The notes: a model not told the origin generated them from the sequence alone. A stretch of 64,000 nt of DNA from Oscillibacter valericigenes (GCF_021531435.1 NZ_JAFBIS010000002.1:1-64000); one strand, 5' to 3'. Counted from the first letter of the stretch, positions 23,901 through 33,437 are shown. Numbers and translations are program-made.

Positions 23901-25646
23901 ATGATCAACATGGTACAAAACGCGAAGGACCAGGCGGCGGCCCTGGCGATGAACGCTTACCAGGCGGCGGTGGCTGACGGCACCCTGCCCGCGGCGGAGG
24001 TCAAGACCGCCCCGGTGGAGATCCCCAAGGATACCGCCAACGGCGACTTTACCACCACCTTTGCCCTGGCTGCCTCCAAGGCCCTGCGGCAGCCGCCCCG
24101 GAACATCGCCCAGGCTCTGCTGGACCACATGGACCTGAACGGCTCCTATTTCGCCTCCGCCGAGATCGCCGGCCCCGGCTTTCTGAACTTCCGTCTGAAC
24201 GACAGCTGGTACGAGGGCGTCTGCGCCGCCGTGGAAGCCGAGGGCGACGCCTACGGTACCAACGACGGTCTGAAAGGCAAGAAGTATATGGTGGAGTTCG
24301 TCTCCGCCAACCCCACCGGCCCTATGCACATGGGCAACGCCCGTGGCGGCGTGCTGGGCGACACCCTGGCCTCCGTGCTGACGGCCTGCGGCGCCAACGT
24401 GACGAGAGAGTTTTATGTGAATGACGCCGGCCACCAGATCGACAAGTTTGCCCACTCCATCGAGGCCCGGTATCTCCAGATCATCCAGGGCGAGGAGAAC
24501 GTGCCCTTCCCGGAGGACGGCTACCAGGGCGGCGACATCCGTGAGCTGGCCCAGGCTTATTATGACGCCAACGGCGACAAGCTGCTGAACGTCCCCGCCG
24601 CGGAGCGGCAGGAGGCCCTGGCCCAGTTCGGCCTTTCCGTGAACCTGCCCAAGATGAAGACCGACCTCCAGCGGTATAAAATTGAGTACGACAACTGGTT
24701 CTACGAGTCCACCCTCCATGAGAGCGGGTATGTGGCCGAGACGGTGGACATGCTCACCGAAAAGGGCTGGACCTATGAGAAGGACGGCGCGTTGTGGCTC
24801 AAGACCGCTGACATCATGCGGGAGAACCTGCTGAAGAGTGGCAAGAAGGAGAAGGACATTGAGAAGCTGGAGCTGAAGGACGACGTGCTGCGCCGGGCCA
24901 ACGGCTTCTACACCTACTTCGCCGCCGACATCGCCTACCACCGCAACAAGTTTGCCGTCCGGGGCTTTGACAAGGTCATCAACATCTGGGGCGCCGACCA
25001 CCACGGCCATGTGGCCCGGTTGAAGGGCGCGCTGGACGCCCTGGGTCTGAACGGCAGCGAGAAGCTGGACATCGTGCTGATGCAGCTGGTGAAGCTGCTG
25101 CGGGACGGCGAGCTGGTCCGCATGTCCAAGCGCACCGGCAAGGCCATCAGCCTTTCCGACCTGCTGGACGAGGTATCCGTGGACGCCGCCCGGTGGTATT
25201 TCAATGCCAAGCCCGACACCCAGATGGAATTCGACCTGGGCCTGGCGGTCCGGGAGGACAGCGAGAACCCCATCTACTATGTGGAGTACGCCCACGCCCG
25301 CATCTGCTCCCTGCTGCGGGCCCTGGCCGAGGAGGGCGTCACCGTTCCCAAGCAGGCGGATGTGGACATGTCCATCCTGAACGGCGAGACCGAGCAGGCG
25401 CTTATCAAGCAGATCGCCCAGTTCTGCGAGGAAGTGAAGCTGGCGGCCCGGGATTACGACCCCAGCCACATCAACCGCTATCTCCAGGAGCTGGCGGCCT
25501 GCTTCCACCGCTTCTACAACGCCTGCCGCATCAAGGGCGAGGAGCCCGCGGTCCAGGCAGCCCGCCTGAAACTGGCGGACGACACCCGCGTGGTGCTGAA
25601 AAACGGCCTGAAACTCATCGGTGTGGACGCACCGGAGAAAATGTGA
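23901..25646 (+). CDS. argS: Arginyl-tRNA synthetase
   Basis: A 581-residue class I synthetase charging tRNA-Arg. An N-terminal additional domain (1-110) precedes the catalytic domain with the HIGH-type motif (SANPTGPMHMGNARGG) and the KMSKS-type motif (VRMSKRTGKAISL, about 410); the C-terminal DALR anticodon domain ends in GVDAPEKM. Start ATG at 23901 is behind AGAGGT. No T-box leader is visible, and it appears to be read from the murI promoter. Confidence 0.96.
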   Translation: MINMVQNAKDQAAALAMNAYQAAVADGTLPAAEVKTAPVEIPKDTANGDFTTTFALAASKALRQPPRNIAQALLDHMDLNGSYFASAEIAGPGFLNFRLNDSWYEGVCAAVEAEGDAYGTNDGLKGKKYMVEFVSANPTGPMHMGNARGGVLGDTLASVLTACGANVTREFYVNDAGHQIDKFAHSIEARYLQIIQGEENVPFPEDGYQGGDIRELAQAYYDANGDKLLNVPAAERQEALAQFGLSVNLPKMKTDLQRYKIEYDNWFYESTLHESGYVAETVDMLTEKGWTYEKDGALWLKTADIMRENLLKSGKKEKDIEKLELKDDVLRRANGFYTYFAADIAYHRNKFAVRGFDKVINIWGADHHGHVARLKGALDALGLNGSEKLDIVLMQLVKLLRDGELVRMSKRTGKAISLSDLLDEVSVDAARWYFNAKPDTQMEFDLGLAVREDSENPIYYVEYAHARICSLLRALAEEGVTVPKQADVDMSILNGETEQALIKQIAQFCEEVKLAARDYDPSHINRYLQELAACFHRFYNACRIKGEEPAVQAARLKLADDTRVVLKNGLKLIGVDAPEKM

Positions 25647-25652
25647 TGCTCG

Positions 25653-25681
25653 GAGCCGCGCCGGAAGGCGCGGCTCTTTCT
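25653..25681 (+). terminator. Intrinsic terminator of argS
   Basis: GAGCCGCGCC-ggaa-GGCGCGGCTC followed by TTTCTCTT. It ends where the azl promoter begins. Confidence 0.85.
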
Positions 25682-25682
25682 C

Positions 25683-25711
25683 TTGACACCGGGCAATATT
25701 GGCGGTATACT
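25683..25711 (+). promoter_or_regulatory. Near-consensus promoter of azlCD
   Basis: Perfect -35 TTGACA (25683-25688), 17-bp spacer, -10 TATACT (25706-25711). Transcription should start near 25718, which rules out TTG codons at 25699 and 25711 as starts of azlC. Confidence 0.88.
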
Positions 25712-25751
25712 TGCAAATACCCATAAATGCAATAGGAAATTGGAGAACGCA

Positions 25752-26457
25752 ATGGAGCCGTCTGGGAGAAAAACCGAACCAACTGGCGGCGCTGAAAGCC
25801 GCCTTTCCCGCCACTGTCCCGGTGATGACGGGGTACTTCTGCCTGGGGATGGCTTACGGATTGCTGATGGAGGCCAACGGCTACGGCCCCCTGTGGTCCA
25901 CGCTGATGAGCGCCATCGGCTTCGGCGGCAGTATGCAGTATGTGGCCATTACCCTGCTGGTCACGGCCTTTGACCCCTTGCAGGCGTTTTTACTGGCTAT
26001 TATGGTGAACGCGCGGCACATTTTTTACGGCCTCAGTATGCTGGATAAATACAAGGGCCTGGGCAAAGTCCGGCCGTTCCTGATCTACGTTCTCAGCGAC
26101 GAGACCTTTTCCCTGGTCTCCACCCTGGAGCCGCCGAAGGGTGTGGCACGGAAGGATTTTTACTTCTGGATCTCCCTCCTGGATTACAGCTATTGGGTGG
26201 GGGCCACGGCTCTGGGCGGTCTGCTGGGGAAATTCATCACCTTTGATACTACGGGGTTGGATTTTGCTTTGACGGCGCTGTTTGTGGTACTGTTTCTGGA
26301 GCAGTGGAAGAAGAAGGAGAACCGGCCAGCCGGGATCATTGGAATTGCCTGCGCCGCCGCAAGTCTGGCGGTGTTCGGAGCGGAGAACCTGGTCATCTCC
26401 GCCATGGTGCTGATTTTAGCGGTGCTGCTGGGAGGGAGGAAGCGCTTATGTACCTGA
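25752..26457 (+). CDS. azlC: AzlC-family branched-chain amino-acid permease, with apparent 5' frameshift
   Basis: The AzlC frame runs in register from about 25774 to 26457: AFPATVPVMTGYFCLG, then ..FGGSMQYVAITLL, then MVNARHIFYGLSM, all typical. It has no usable start codon downstream of the transcription start until GTG/ATG inside the first helix. The natural ATG at 25752 has a GGAG site 6 nt upstream but is one base out of register. Removing one A from the A5 run at 25769-25773 would join them and give an N-terminus MEPSGRKPNQLAAL. So either the sequence has a 1-base error, or the gene is frameshifted or expressed through slippage. AzlCD exports branched-chain amino acids and analogues. Confidence 0.82.
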
Positions 26458-26783
26458 CGCCTTTGCAGACGCTTGCAATCATTTTGGCGGTGGCTGCCGG
26501 GACACAGATCACCCGCTGGCTGCCCTTCTGGATGTTTCCGGAAAACAAGGAGCCGCCTGCGGTGGTGACATACCTGGGCCGGGTACTGCCCGCGGCGGTG
26601 ATGGGGCTGCTGGTGGTGTACTGCCTGAAAAACGTGACCTGGACGGCGGCACCCCACGGCATTCCGGAACTGCTGGCGATACTCGCCGTTGTGCTGCTCC
26701 ACCGCTGGCGGGGCAATGTGCTCCTCTCCATCGCCGGAGGCACGGCACTGTACATGGCGCTGGTGCAGCTGGTGTTCGCATGA
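26448..26783 (+). CDS. azlD: AzlD-family branched-chain amino-acid transport subunit
   Basis: 111 residues with four hydrophobic segments and the AzlD pattern TQITRWLPFWMF.. and YLGRVLPAAVMGLLVVYCL. It overlaps the end of azlC by 10 bp, with GGGAGG before the ATG. The small partner needed with AzlC for export. The intact reading frame argues that the azlCD pair is still under selection. Confidence 0.9.
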   Translation: MYLTPLQTLAIILAVAAGTQITRWLPFWMFPENKEPPAVVTYLGRVLPAAVMGLLVVYCLKNVTWTAAPHGIPELLAILAVVLLHRWRGNVLLSIAGGTALYMALVQLVFA

Positions 26784-26805
26784 TTTCCCGGAAACTGCAT
26801 ACACT

Positions 26806-26836
26806 GAAACCGCGGCCGCAGGCCGCGGTTTCTTTT
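26806..26836 (+). terminator. Intrinsic terminator of azlCD
   Basis: Perfect 12-bp stem GAAACCGCGGCC / GGCCGCGGTTTC, loop gca, then TTTT. Confidence 0.88.
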
Positions 26837-26852
26837 GCCGGGAGGGTGAGCG

Positions 26853-27389
26853 ATGCGGAAACGGCTGTTTTTCTGGGAGTTGGGCGGCTTTTTGTTTGCC
26901 GCCGCAGCGGGCGTTCTGCTCCACTTCACCTACGATTGGAGCGGCGGCAATGTGCTGGCAGCGGTCTTTTCCGCCGTGAACGAATCCACCTGGGAGCATA
27001 TGAAGCTGCTGTTTTTCCCTCTGTTTCTGTGCGCCCTGGTGGAAATGTGCGTTTTGGGAAAGAATTACCCGAACTTTCCGGCGGTGCGGGCGGTGAGCAC
27101 GCTGGCTGGCCTGGCGCTGATCCCGGTGCTGTACTATACCTACACGGGCGTTCTGGGCCGTCATCTGCTCTGGGCGGATATTGCCGTGTTTTTTCTGGCG
27201 GACCTGGGGGCCTTCTGGCTGGATTTCTGCCTGCTGCGGCGGGGGAGGCTTTCCGAGCCGTGGCAGCAGGTGGCGGGGCTGGCGGTGCTGTGGGCGCTGG
27301 CGTTCTGCTTCGTGTGGTGCACCTTCCGCCCGCCCTATGTTGCCCTGTGGCAGGACCCGGTGACCGGGCTTTACGGAATTTCATCATAA
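26853..27389 (+). CDS. DUF6512-type membrane protein
   Basis: 178 residues with five or six membrane helices. The segments GVLLHFTYDWSG and FSAVNESTWEHMKLLFFP are distinctive of this family of Firmicute membrane proteins (named DUF6512 in domain databases). Function unknown. It may be read by read-through from azlCD, since it begins 16 bp past that terminator. GGGAGGG precedes the ATG. Confidence 0.8.
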   Translation: MRKRLFFWELGGFLFAAAAGVLLHFTYDWSGGNVLAAVFSAVNESTWEHMKLLFFPLFLCALVEMCVLGKNYPNFPAVRAVSTLAGLALIPVLYYTYTGVLGRHLLWADIAVFFLADLGAFWLDFCLLRRGRLSEPWQQVAGLAVLWALAFCFVWCTFRPPYVALWQDPVTGLYGISS

Positions 27390-27423
27390 AAAAATGTCTC
27401 TGCCGCAGGCAGAGACATTTTTT
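27388..27423. terminator. Bidirectional terminator
   Basis: AAAAAAATGTCTCTGCC / GGCAGAGACATTTTTT, between convergent genes. It overlaps both stop codons. Confidence 0.92.
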
Positions 27424-27892
27424 ATCCGTTTTTTCGCTTTTCCATGGTCAAAAGGCCGTCGTCGCCCCGGGCGCGGTAGCCGTTTGGATTCACATAGCCC
27501 CGCTTTTCATAAAAATCCAGGGCGTTTACAGAGGAGGTCAGCCACACGCGGTCCGCCTCCCGGCACCACTCATCTGCTTCCAATGCGTCAAACAACTGGG
27601 TGCCCAGGCCCCGGCCGATGGCCTCCGGCAGCAGGAACGCGGCGATGATCTCGCACTCCCGCTCCCCGGTCATGGTGACGGTGCCGGTGCCGACAATGGC
27701 GTTTTTTTCTGTCATCACGTAGGTGTGGTTCTCCGCGGCGATCTGGGCTACTGTCTCCGGCGTGTAGCGGTCATACAGCCAGTCGATCTCTTCCTTGGGG
27801 CAGGAGAGGGCGTTGACCTCCAGCAGCGTCCGGCGCAGGAGAATGGAGAGGGTGGTTTCGTCGCCGGGTAAATATCGTCTGATCTCCGCCAT
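27422..27892 (-). CDS. GNAT-family N-acetyltransferase
   Basis: 156 residues with the GNAT fold. The acetyl-CoA site is AAFLLPEAIGRGLGTQLFDAL (about 85-105, R/Q-x-x-G-x-G/A type), and a C-terminal ALDFYEKRGYVNPNG completes the domain. The substrate is unknown. It starts one base after the prfC stop, so it is translated from the same mRNA. Confidence 0.9.
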   Translation of the reverse strand: MAEIRRYLPGDETTLSILLRRTLLEVNALSCPKEEIDWLYDRYTPETVAQIAAENHTYVMTEKNAIVGTGTVTMTGERECEIIAAFLLPEAIGRGLGTQLFDALEADEWCREADRVWLTSSVNALDFYEKRGYVNPNGYRARGDDGLLTMEKRKNG

Positions 27893-27893
27893 A

Positions 27894-29474
27894 TCACACC
27901 GACAGGGAATCGGCCAACTCCAGGCCGGGATTGTGTTTCGTCAAAAAGCCCACGGACCACTCGCCGCCAAAGGCCACCAGCAGCCGGTCCCGGAAATCCT
28001 CCAGAATGGCGGAGCCGGTGCAGAGCACCAGGTCCTCGGGATTGCAGGGGCAGTTGGTGATGAGCCGCAGGTGGTCGTAGGGCAGGCCGGTCATATACAG
28101 GTCCACGCCGTACTCGGACTTCATCCGGTACTCGAACACGTCGAACTGCAGGGTGCCCACGACGCCCACGATGACTTCCTCCAGGCCTGCGCCGGGAATT
28201 TTGAAGATCTGGATGGCGCCCTCCTGGGCGATCTGCTCCGTGCCCTTGATGAACTGCTTGCGCTTCATGGTGTCCTTGGGGCTGACCCGCATAAAGTGTT
28301 CCGGCTCAAAGGTGGGGATGCCGGAGTATTTGAATTTCTTGCCGGGAACGGTGATGGTGTCGCCGATGGAGAACAGGCCGGGGTCGAACACGCCGATGAT
28401 GTCGCCGGCGTAGGCCTCCTCCACGATCTCCCGCTCGGCGGCCATCATCTGCTGGGGCTGGCTCAGCCGCAGCTTCTTGCCGCTCTGGACGTGGTAATAC
28501 TCCGTGTCCCGCTGGAACTTGCCGGAGCAAATGCGCATGAAGGCCAGGCGGTCCCGGTGGGCCTTGTTCATGTTTGCCTGAATTTTGAAGACAAAGGCGG
28601 AGAAATCCGGGGAGAACACGTCCACCTCGCCCTGGTCGCTGACCCGGGGCAGGGGGGCGGTGGTCATGCGGAGGAACTCCTCCAGGAAGGGCTCCACGCC
28701 GAAGTTGGTCAGTGCGGAGCCGAAGAACACGGGGGAAAGAGTGCCGTTCCGTACGGCCTCCATGTCGAACTCCCGGCCCGCGCCCAGCAGCTCCACTTCC
28801 TCCCGCAGGGCACCCGCTTTTTTCTCACCGATCAGCTCTTCCAACTGGGGGTCGTCCAACTCCACCTCGGTGACGGCAGCCTTTTTTGCGTGGCCCTCGC
28901 CCTCGAAGAACAGGATGCGCTTCTTCTCCCGGTCATAGACGCCCTGGAATTCCTTGCCGCAGCCGATGGGCCAGTTGACGGCGTAAGTGTCGATGCCCAG
29001 CTCCCGCTCCACTTCCTCGCACAGGTCGAGGGGGTCCCGGGTCTCCCGGTCCATCTTGTTGATGAAGGTGAAGATGGGGATGTGCCGCAGGGCGCAGACC
29101 TTGAACAGCTTCCGGGTCTGGGGCTCTACGCCCTTGGCGCCGTCGATGACCATGACGGCGGAGTCCGCGGCCATCAGGGTGCGGTAGGTGTCCTCGGAGA
29201 AGTCCTGGTGGCCGGGGGTGTCCAGAATGTTGATGCAGAAGCCGTCGTGCTGGAACTGCATGACGGAGGAGGTGACGGAGATGCCGCGCTGCTTCTCAAT
29301 CTCCATCCAGTCGGAGGTGGCGGCACGGGCCCGCTTGCCCTTGACCTCGCCGGCCTGGGCGATGGCGCCGCCGTAGAGCAGGAATTTTTCCGTCAGGGTC
29401 GTTTTACCGGCGTCGGGGTGGGAGATGATGGCAAAGGTCCGCCGCCGGGTGATCTCTTCTTGCAGAGTAGGCAT
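27894..29474 (-). CDS. prfC: Peptide chain release factor 3
   Basis: A 526-residue translational GTPase that recycles RF1/RF2 after termination. GTP motifs are SHPDAGKTTLTEK (G1), RGISVTSS (G2), DTPGHQDF (G3), NKMDRE (G4). The C-terminal domain is of RF3 type (DLVLCTG.. and GEWSVGFLTKHNPG). Start ATG at 29474 lies behind AAAGGAGG; the further in-frame extension lies in the leader. It is about 5 kb from a second, unusual translational GTPase at 34412. Confidence 0.95.
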   Translation of the reverse strand: MPTLQEEITRRRTFAIISHPDAGKTTLTEKFLLYGGAIAQAGEVKGKRARAATSDWMEIEKQRGISVTSSVMQFQHDGFCINILDTPGHQDFSEDTYRTLMAADSAVMVIDGAKGVEPQTRKLFKVCALRHIPIFTFINKMDRETRDPLDLCEEVERELGIDTYAVNWPIGCGKEFQGVYDREKKRILFFEGEGHAKKAAVTEVELDDPQLEELIGEKKAGALREEVELLGAGREFDMEAVRNGTLSPVFFGSALTNFGVEPFLEEFLRMTTAPLPRVSDQGEVDVFSPDFSAFVFKIQANMNKAHRDRLAFMRICSGKFQRDTEYYHVQSGKKLRLSQPQQMMAAEREIVEEAYAGDIIGVFDPGLFSIGDTITVPGKKFKYSGIPTFEPEHFMRVSPKDTMKRKQFIKGTEQIAQEGAIQIFKIPGAGLEEVIVGVVGTLQFDVFEYRMKSEYGVDLYMTGLPYDHLRLITNCPCNPEDLVLCTGSAILEDFRDRLLVAFGGEWSVGFLTKHNPGLELADSLSV

Positions 29475-29514
29475 GAAACTGCCTCCTTTTGTTCGTAAGT
29501 GTACAGACCTAATA

Positions 29515-29543
29515 ACTTTACCACAAGGTTTCCCCGTTTGCAA
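29515..29543 (-). promoter_or_regulatory. Promoter of prfC
   Basis: Minus strand: -35 TTGCAA (29543-29538), 17-bp spacer, -10 TAAAGT (29520-29515). Confidence 0.6.
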
Positions 29544-29609
29544 GGAGAAGAGGGACGGGATTTCCCGTAATTTGCGGCGTTTTTACATGCAGGGCCTGTT
29601 GTAAACGCG

Positions 29610-31247
29610 TTATATGGCGATCTGCCGCCCGCCGGTCCGACGGTAGAGCCGGTGGGAGATGGAGACCACCGTCCGGCGCGCCGCCGCCCGCTCCAGGGCG
29701 GTGAGGACCGTCTGCTCCGTGTCGCTGTCCAGATTGGCGGTGATCTCGTCCAGCAGCAAAATGGCCGGGTCCGCCGCCACCGCCCGGGCGATGGCCAGGA
29801 GCTGGAACTGCCCCTGGGAGAACAGGCCCTCTCCGCAGGGCGTGTCGTAGCCCTGTTCCAAATTGCAAATCGTTTCGTGGAGGCCAACCAGCCGGGCGGC
29901 CTCCTCCGCTTTTTCACGGGTGATGGTATCGTCCCAGAGGGTGATCTGGTCCAGCACCGTCCCCGGCACCAGATGGAAAGCCTGCTCCACATAGCCGAAC
30001 AGGTGCCGCCGGAGGTGCGGGGGAACAGAGGCGGCGTCGGCGCCGTAAATGCGGACGCTGCCGCCCTGGGATCGGTACAGGCCCAGCAGCAGCTTGAACA
30101 CCGTGCTCTTGCCCGCCCCGGTGCGGCCCGTCAGGGTCACGCTCTCGGCCTCTTTCACAGTAAAGGCGCAGTTTTCCAGAACATTCCGCTCTCCGTCATA
30201 ACTGAAGGTCACGTTCGTCACCTCCACGGCGGGCTTTCCGCTGCGGCGCAGGGCGTCCAGGGTCAGGGACGCGTCCGTCGGCTTCTCCTCCGGCTCGCTC
30301 AAAAACTCCCGGATGCGGCGGACGCCCGCCACGGCGGACTGGACGCTCTGAATTTCCATGCCGATGCTCTCCAGCGGGCCGAATACCTTGCCCACGTAGG
30401 CGATGACCGCCACGGCGGTGCCCACGGACATGCCGAACAGCTTCTGCATCCCGCCGCCGAGAGAGGCGCACACCATCATCACCGCCACCACCAGGGCGCT
30501 GATGATGAGGATGATGGGGGAGTAGATGGAATCGTAAAAGTTGGATTTCTCCATGGCCTGGTAGCTGTCCTGAATGGTTCCGTCATAGCGATGGGCCATA
30601 TAGCGTTCTTTCCGCAGGGTGTGGATCATGCGGATGTTGCGGATCGTCTCCGGCACATGGTGGCTCACCCGGCTCACCGCCGCCCGGTTCTGGAGCTGGG
30701 AGGCCAGCATCCGCTTCTGGAACACCCGGGTCATCCACAGCAGCAGAGGCGTTACCAGCACCATCAGGACGCCGAGGCCCCGGCTCTTTACGAAGATGAC
30801 CGCCAGGATGCTCAGCACCTTGCACACGTCCACCGCCATGCTGACGATGCCGGAGGAAAACAGGGATTCTACCGTGTCCACATCTCCCACGAACCGGGAG
30901 GCCACAGCCCCCGGCTCCCGCCCGGCGAACCAGGAGGCGGGCAGGCGGGACAGCTTGGCGCACATGGCGCTCCGCAGGGCGCGGGTCAGCTTCTGGCCCA
31001 GTACGGTCAGCAAAAACTCCTTGCCGGAGTCGAAGATGCCCGACAGGGCCAGGGCTGCGAAATACAGCAGCGCCAGGGAGAGGGGGATGCCCGCGCCGGA
31101 TGTCAGGGTGTTTACCGCCCGCTCCAGCACCAGGGGCGGCGTCAGGCCCAGCAGCACCGCTCCGGCCACCGCCGCCAGCAGCGCCAGGGTCAGGGGCCAT
31201 GCCCGCCGCAGCTCCCGGAGAAAAATGCGGGAAATTTTATTCTCCAC
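29610..31247 (-). CDS. ABC exporter half-transporter, second subunit
   Basis: 545 residues: a six-helix export domain (about 1-310) and an ATPase domain with Walker A GRTGAGKST, Walker B AILLLDEIT and His-loop SISHR. The signature loop is degenerate (FSQGQ instead of LSGGQ), and the protein stops about 12 residues after the His loop, so the C-terminal end is unusually short. It overlaps the partner gene by 11 bp. With that partner it forms a heterodimeric multidrug/peptide-type exporter. The signature change implies unequal ATP sites, as in other heterodimeric exporters. Confidence 0.9.
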   Translation of the reverse strand: MENKISRIFLRELRRAWPLTLALLAAVAGAVLLGLTPPLVLERAVNTLTSGAGIPLSLALLYFAALALSGIFDSGKEFLLTVLGQKLTRALRSAMCAKLSRLPASWFAGREPGAVASRFVGDVDTVESLFSSGIVSMAVDVCKVLSILAVIFVKSRGLGVLMVLVTPLLLWMTRVFQKRMLASQLQNRAAVSRVSHHVPETIRNIRMIHTLRKERYMAHRYDGTIQDSYQAMEKSNFYDSIYSPIILIISALVVAVMMVCASLGGGMQKLFGMSVGTAVAVIAYVGKVFGPLESIGMEIQSVQSAVAGVRRIREFLSEPEEKPTDASLTLDALRRSGKPAVEVTNVTFSYDGERNVLENCAFTVKEAESVTLTGRTGAGKSTVFKLLLGLYRSQGGSVRIYGADAASVPPHLRRHLFGYVEQAFHLVPGTVLDQITLWDDTITREKAEEAARLVGLHETICNLEQGYDTPCGEGLFSQGQFQLLAIARAVAADPAILLLDEITANLDSDTEQTVLTALERAAARRTVVSISHRLYRRTGGRQIAI

Positions 31248-32967
31248 GTCCGGCTCCTCCCTTCTGGGCGTTGTACAAACTGGTATAGGCCGGGCAGGTC
31301 TCCATCAATTCCTGATGGCTGCCCGCCAGGACGGTGCCCTGCTCCATCCACAGCACGCCGTCCAGTTCCGGGAAGCGGTCCAGCCGGTGGGACAACAGCA
31401 GGATGATGCTGTCCCCGGCCAGGGCCCGCAGATGCTCCATGATCTCTCCCTCCGTGGTCATGTCCACGGCGGAGAAGGGGTCGTCCAGAATCAGCAGAGG
31501 GCGCTTGTGCCGCAGCGTCCGGGCAAGCGCCAGCCGCGCCTGCTGCCCGCCGGAGAGCCGGACGCCGCCGCTGCCCACCGCCGTGTCCTCGCCCTGGGGC
31601 ATGGCGGCCACTTCCTCCGTCAGGCAGGATGCCGCCAGCCAGGGCGATGCCGGGCCGTCGGTGCCCAGCAGCACGTTTTCCTTGACCGTGGCGCTGAGCA
31701 GCTCCGGCTGGTGGCCCAGATACCCCACCACGGAAGCCCGCTCCGCCTCCGTCATGTCCCGCAGCTCCCGTCCGCCGAAGCGGATGCTGCCGGTATAGGG
31801 CAGCTCGCAGAGAAATGCCTTGCCCAGAGTGGACTTGCCGCAGGCCACCGGGCCGGTAACGCCGATGATCTGCCCCGGCCGGGCTGTAAAGCTGATGTGC
31901 TTGAGCACCTCACTGCCGCCGGGATAGGCGAAGCCCAGGCCGGACACCTCCAGGTCTGCCGCCGGGGCGGGGGGCAGCTCCGGGGCCTCCTCCACATCCT
32001 TCAGCAGCGGCTTGATGCGCTTCCAGGAGACCTGGGCCTTCTGGACGGAGTTGAACAGCTTGGCCGCCTTGGAGGTCTTGACGGACAGCTTGGTAAAGCA
32101 GGTCAGAAACGCCGTAAACGCGGCGATGTCCCAGCTGGCCCAGCCTGTTCCGGCCACGTTTTTGCCGCCCAGCCACAGGATAAGCACCGCACCCAGCATG
32201 GACACCACCTGGTACAGCGGCGGCAGGGTGTTCTCCCAGAGGTTGGCTGCCGCGGCTTTCCGCTCATAGTCCGCCAGGCAGTCCTCGTAGGCCCGGTCCC
32301 GGTTTTCCTCCAGGCCGAACACCCGGTAGGTCACGGCGCCGGAGATACGCTCCAGGGTGGCGCCGTTCAGCCGCCCCGCGCTCTCCTTGTACACCGCCGC
32401 GCACCGGGAGACGGGCTTTTTCATCCGCTCCGCCAGGAAGAAGGCCACCGGCGGAAACAGTCCCGTCAGCAGGGCCAGCCGCCAGTCGTAGACCAGCAGC
32501 AGCACAAAGTACGCCGCCAGAGCCACGCCGGTGTCGAACACCTCCGTGGTGAATTTCCGCATGCCCTCCACGCAGGCGTCCACGTCGGAGATGGCACGGG
32601 TCATCAGGTTGCCCGTGCCCGCCCGTTCCAGCTCCTCCCGGGAGGTGTGGAGCAGGTTACCGTACAGCACCCGCTTCATGCTGCGATTCACGTTGTTGGC
32701 GAAGCGGCGGACGTAAAAGCGCTTGAAATACCGGGCGGCCTGGACGAGCACCGTCACGCCCACATACACTGCCGCCAGATACACCATGGCGGGCCACCGG
32801 GCCGTGCCGCCCATGATGTCCAGCAGGCATTGGGCCAGCTTGCCCTCCAGCACCGGGCCGAAGGCCAGGCCGATGTTGTACACCAGTCCCGTCACCGTCA
32901 CCACGGCCAGCGGCCAGGTCTCCGCCTTGAAATATGTCAGCAGACGGTCCGGCTGTTGCCCCTTCAT
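31237..32967 (-). CDS. ABC exporter half-transporter, first subunit
   Basis: 576 residues from the ATG at 32967. Export-type membrane domain about 1-320, then an ATPase domain with Walker A GPVACGKST, an intact LSGGQQARLALAR signature and Walker B LLILDDPFSAVD. The residue after Walker B is Asp rather than the catalytic Glu (DDP). So canonical and degenerate elements are divided between the two subunits. It overlaps the MarR gene by 4 bp. The substrate is unknown. Confidence 0.92.
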   Translation of the reverse strand: MKGQQPDRLLTYFKAETWPLAVVTVTGLVYNIGLAFGPVLEGKLAQCLLDIMGGTARWPAMVYLAAVYVGVTVLVQAARYFKRFYVRRFANNVNRSMKRVLYGNLLHTSREELERAGTGNLMTRAISDVDACVEGMRKFTTEVFDTGVALAAYFVLLLVYDWRLALLTGLFPPVAFFLAERMKKPVSRCAAVYKESAGRLNGATLERISGAVTYRVFGLEENRDRAYEDCLADYERKAAAANLWENTLPPLYQVVSMLGAVLILWLGGKNVAGTGWASWDIAAFTAFLTCFTKLSVKTSKAAKLFNSVQKAQVSWKRIKPLLKDVEEAPELPPAPAADLEVSGLGFAYPGGSEVLKHISFTARPGQIIGVTGPVACGKSTLGKAFLCELPYTGSIRFGGRELRDMTEAERASVVGYLGHQPELLSATVKENVLLGTDGPASPWLAASCLTEEVAAMPQGEDTAVGSGGVRLSGGQQARLALARTLRHKRPLLILDDPFSAVDMTTEGEIMEHLRALAGDSIILLLSHRLDRFPELDGVLWMEQGTVLAGSHQELMETCPAYTSLYNAQKGGAGRGE

Positions 32968-33437
32968 ACCTCTCCCTCCGTTTCTTCCAGCCGTGCGATG
33001 ACGTGGGGGAAGCCCTCCCGCCGCTCCTGCTTGGACCGGGCGTACAGCCGGTGCAGCAGCAGGGCAAAGGTCTGCTGTTCCTCCTCCGTCAGCCCCTCCA
33101 GCAGCCATTCGTAAAACACGGTCTCGATTTGTGTTTTGGAGCGTTTCAGATCCTCCGCCGACTCCGTGGCATAGAGCATCTGGCCCCGGCCGTCCTCCGG
33201 GTTTTTGCGGCGGGTCAGGTAGCCCTTGGCCTCCAGACTGGCCACCCGACGGGCCACGGCGCCTTTGTCCATGTTGAGCTGCTGGCAGACCTCGCTCTGG
33301 GAGATGCCCGGCGAGTGGCGGACGGCGTGGATGAGGTCAAATTCCCCGCTGCCGATGCCTGTCTCCTTCATCATCCGGACGGTGAGTTTCCCCGACTCCC
33401 GGGCGATTTTCGTGATTTGCCGTCTGGTTTTGTCCAT
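32964..33437 (-). CDS. MarR-family transcriptional regulator of the ABC exporter
   Basis: 157 residues: helical dimer ends and a central winged helix (ISQSEVCQQLNMDKGAVARRVASLEAKGYLTRR, about 44-78). It is first in the operon, overlaps the exporter genes, and has a perfect inverted repeat at its own transcription start. This is the classic layout of a drug-responsive, self-regulating repressor. The inducer is unknown. Confidence 0.93.
   Translation of the reverse strand: MDKTRRQITKIARESGKLTVRMMKETGIGSGEFDLIHAVRHSPGISQSEVCQQLNMDKGAVARRVASLEAKGYLTRRKNPEDGRGQMLYATESAEDLKRSKTQIETVFYEWLLEGLTEEEQQTFALLLHRLYARSKQERREGFPHVIARLEETEGEV

Noticed and set aside
23853-25814. 653-codon antisense frame over argS
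   Set aside because: A shadow of argS codon bias; no ribosome site and no domain.
30619-33114. 831-codon open frame on the plus strand opposite the ABC exporter genes
   Set aside because: Opposite two ABC subunits with full Walker and signature motifs; the antisense product has no recognisable domain.
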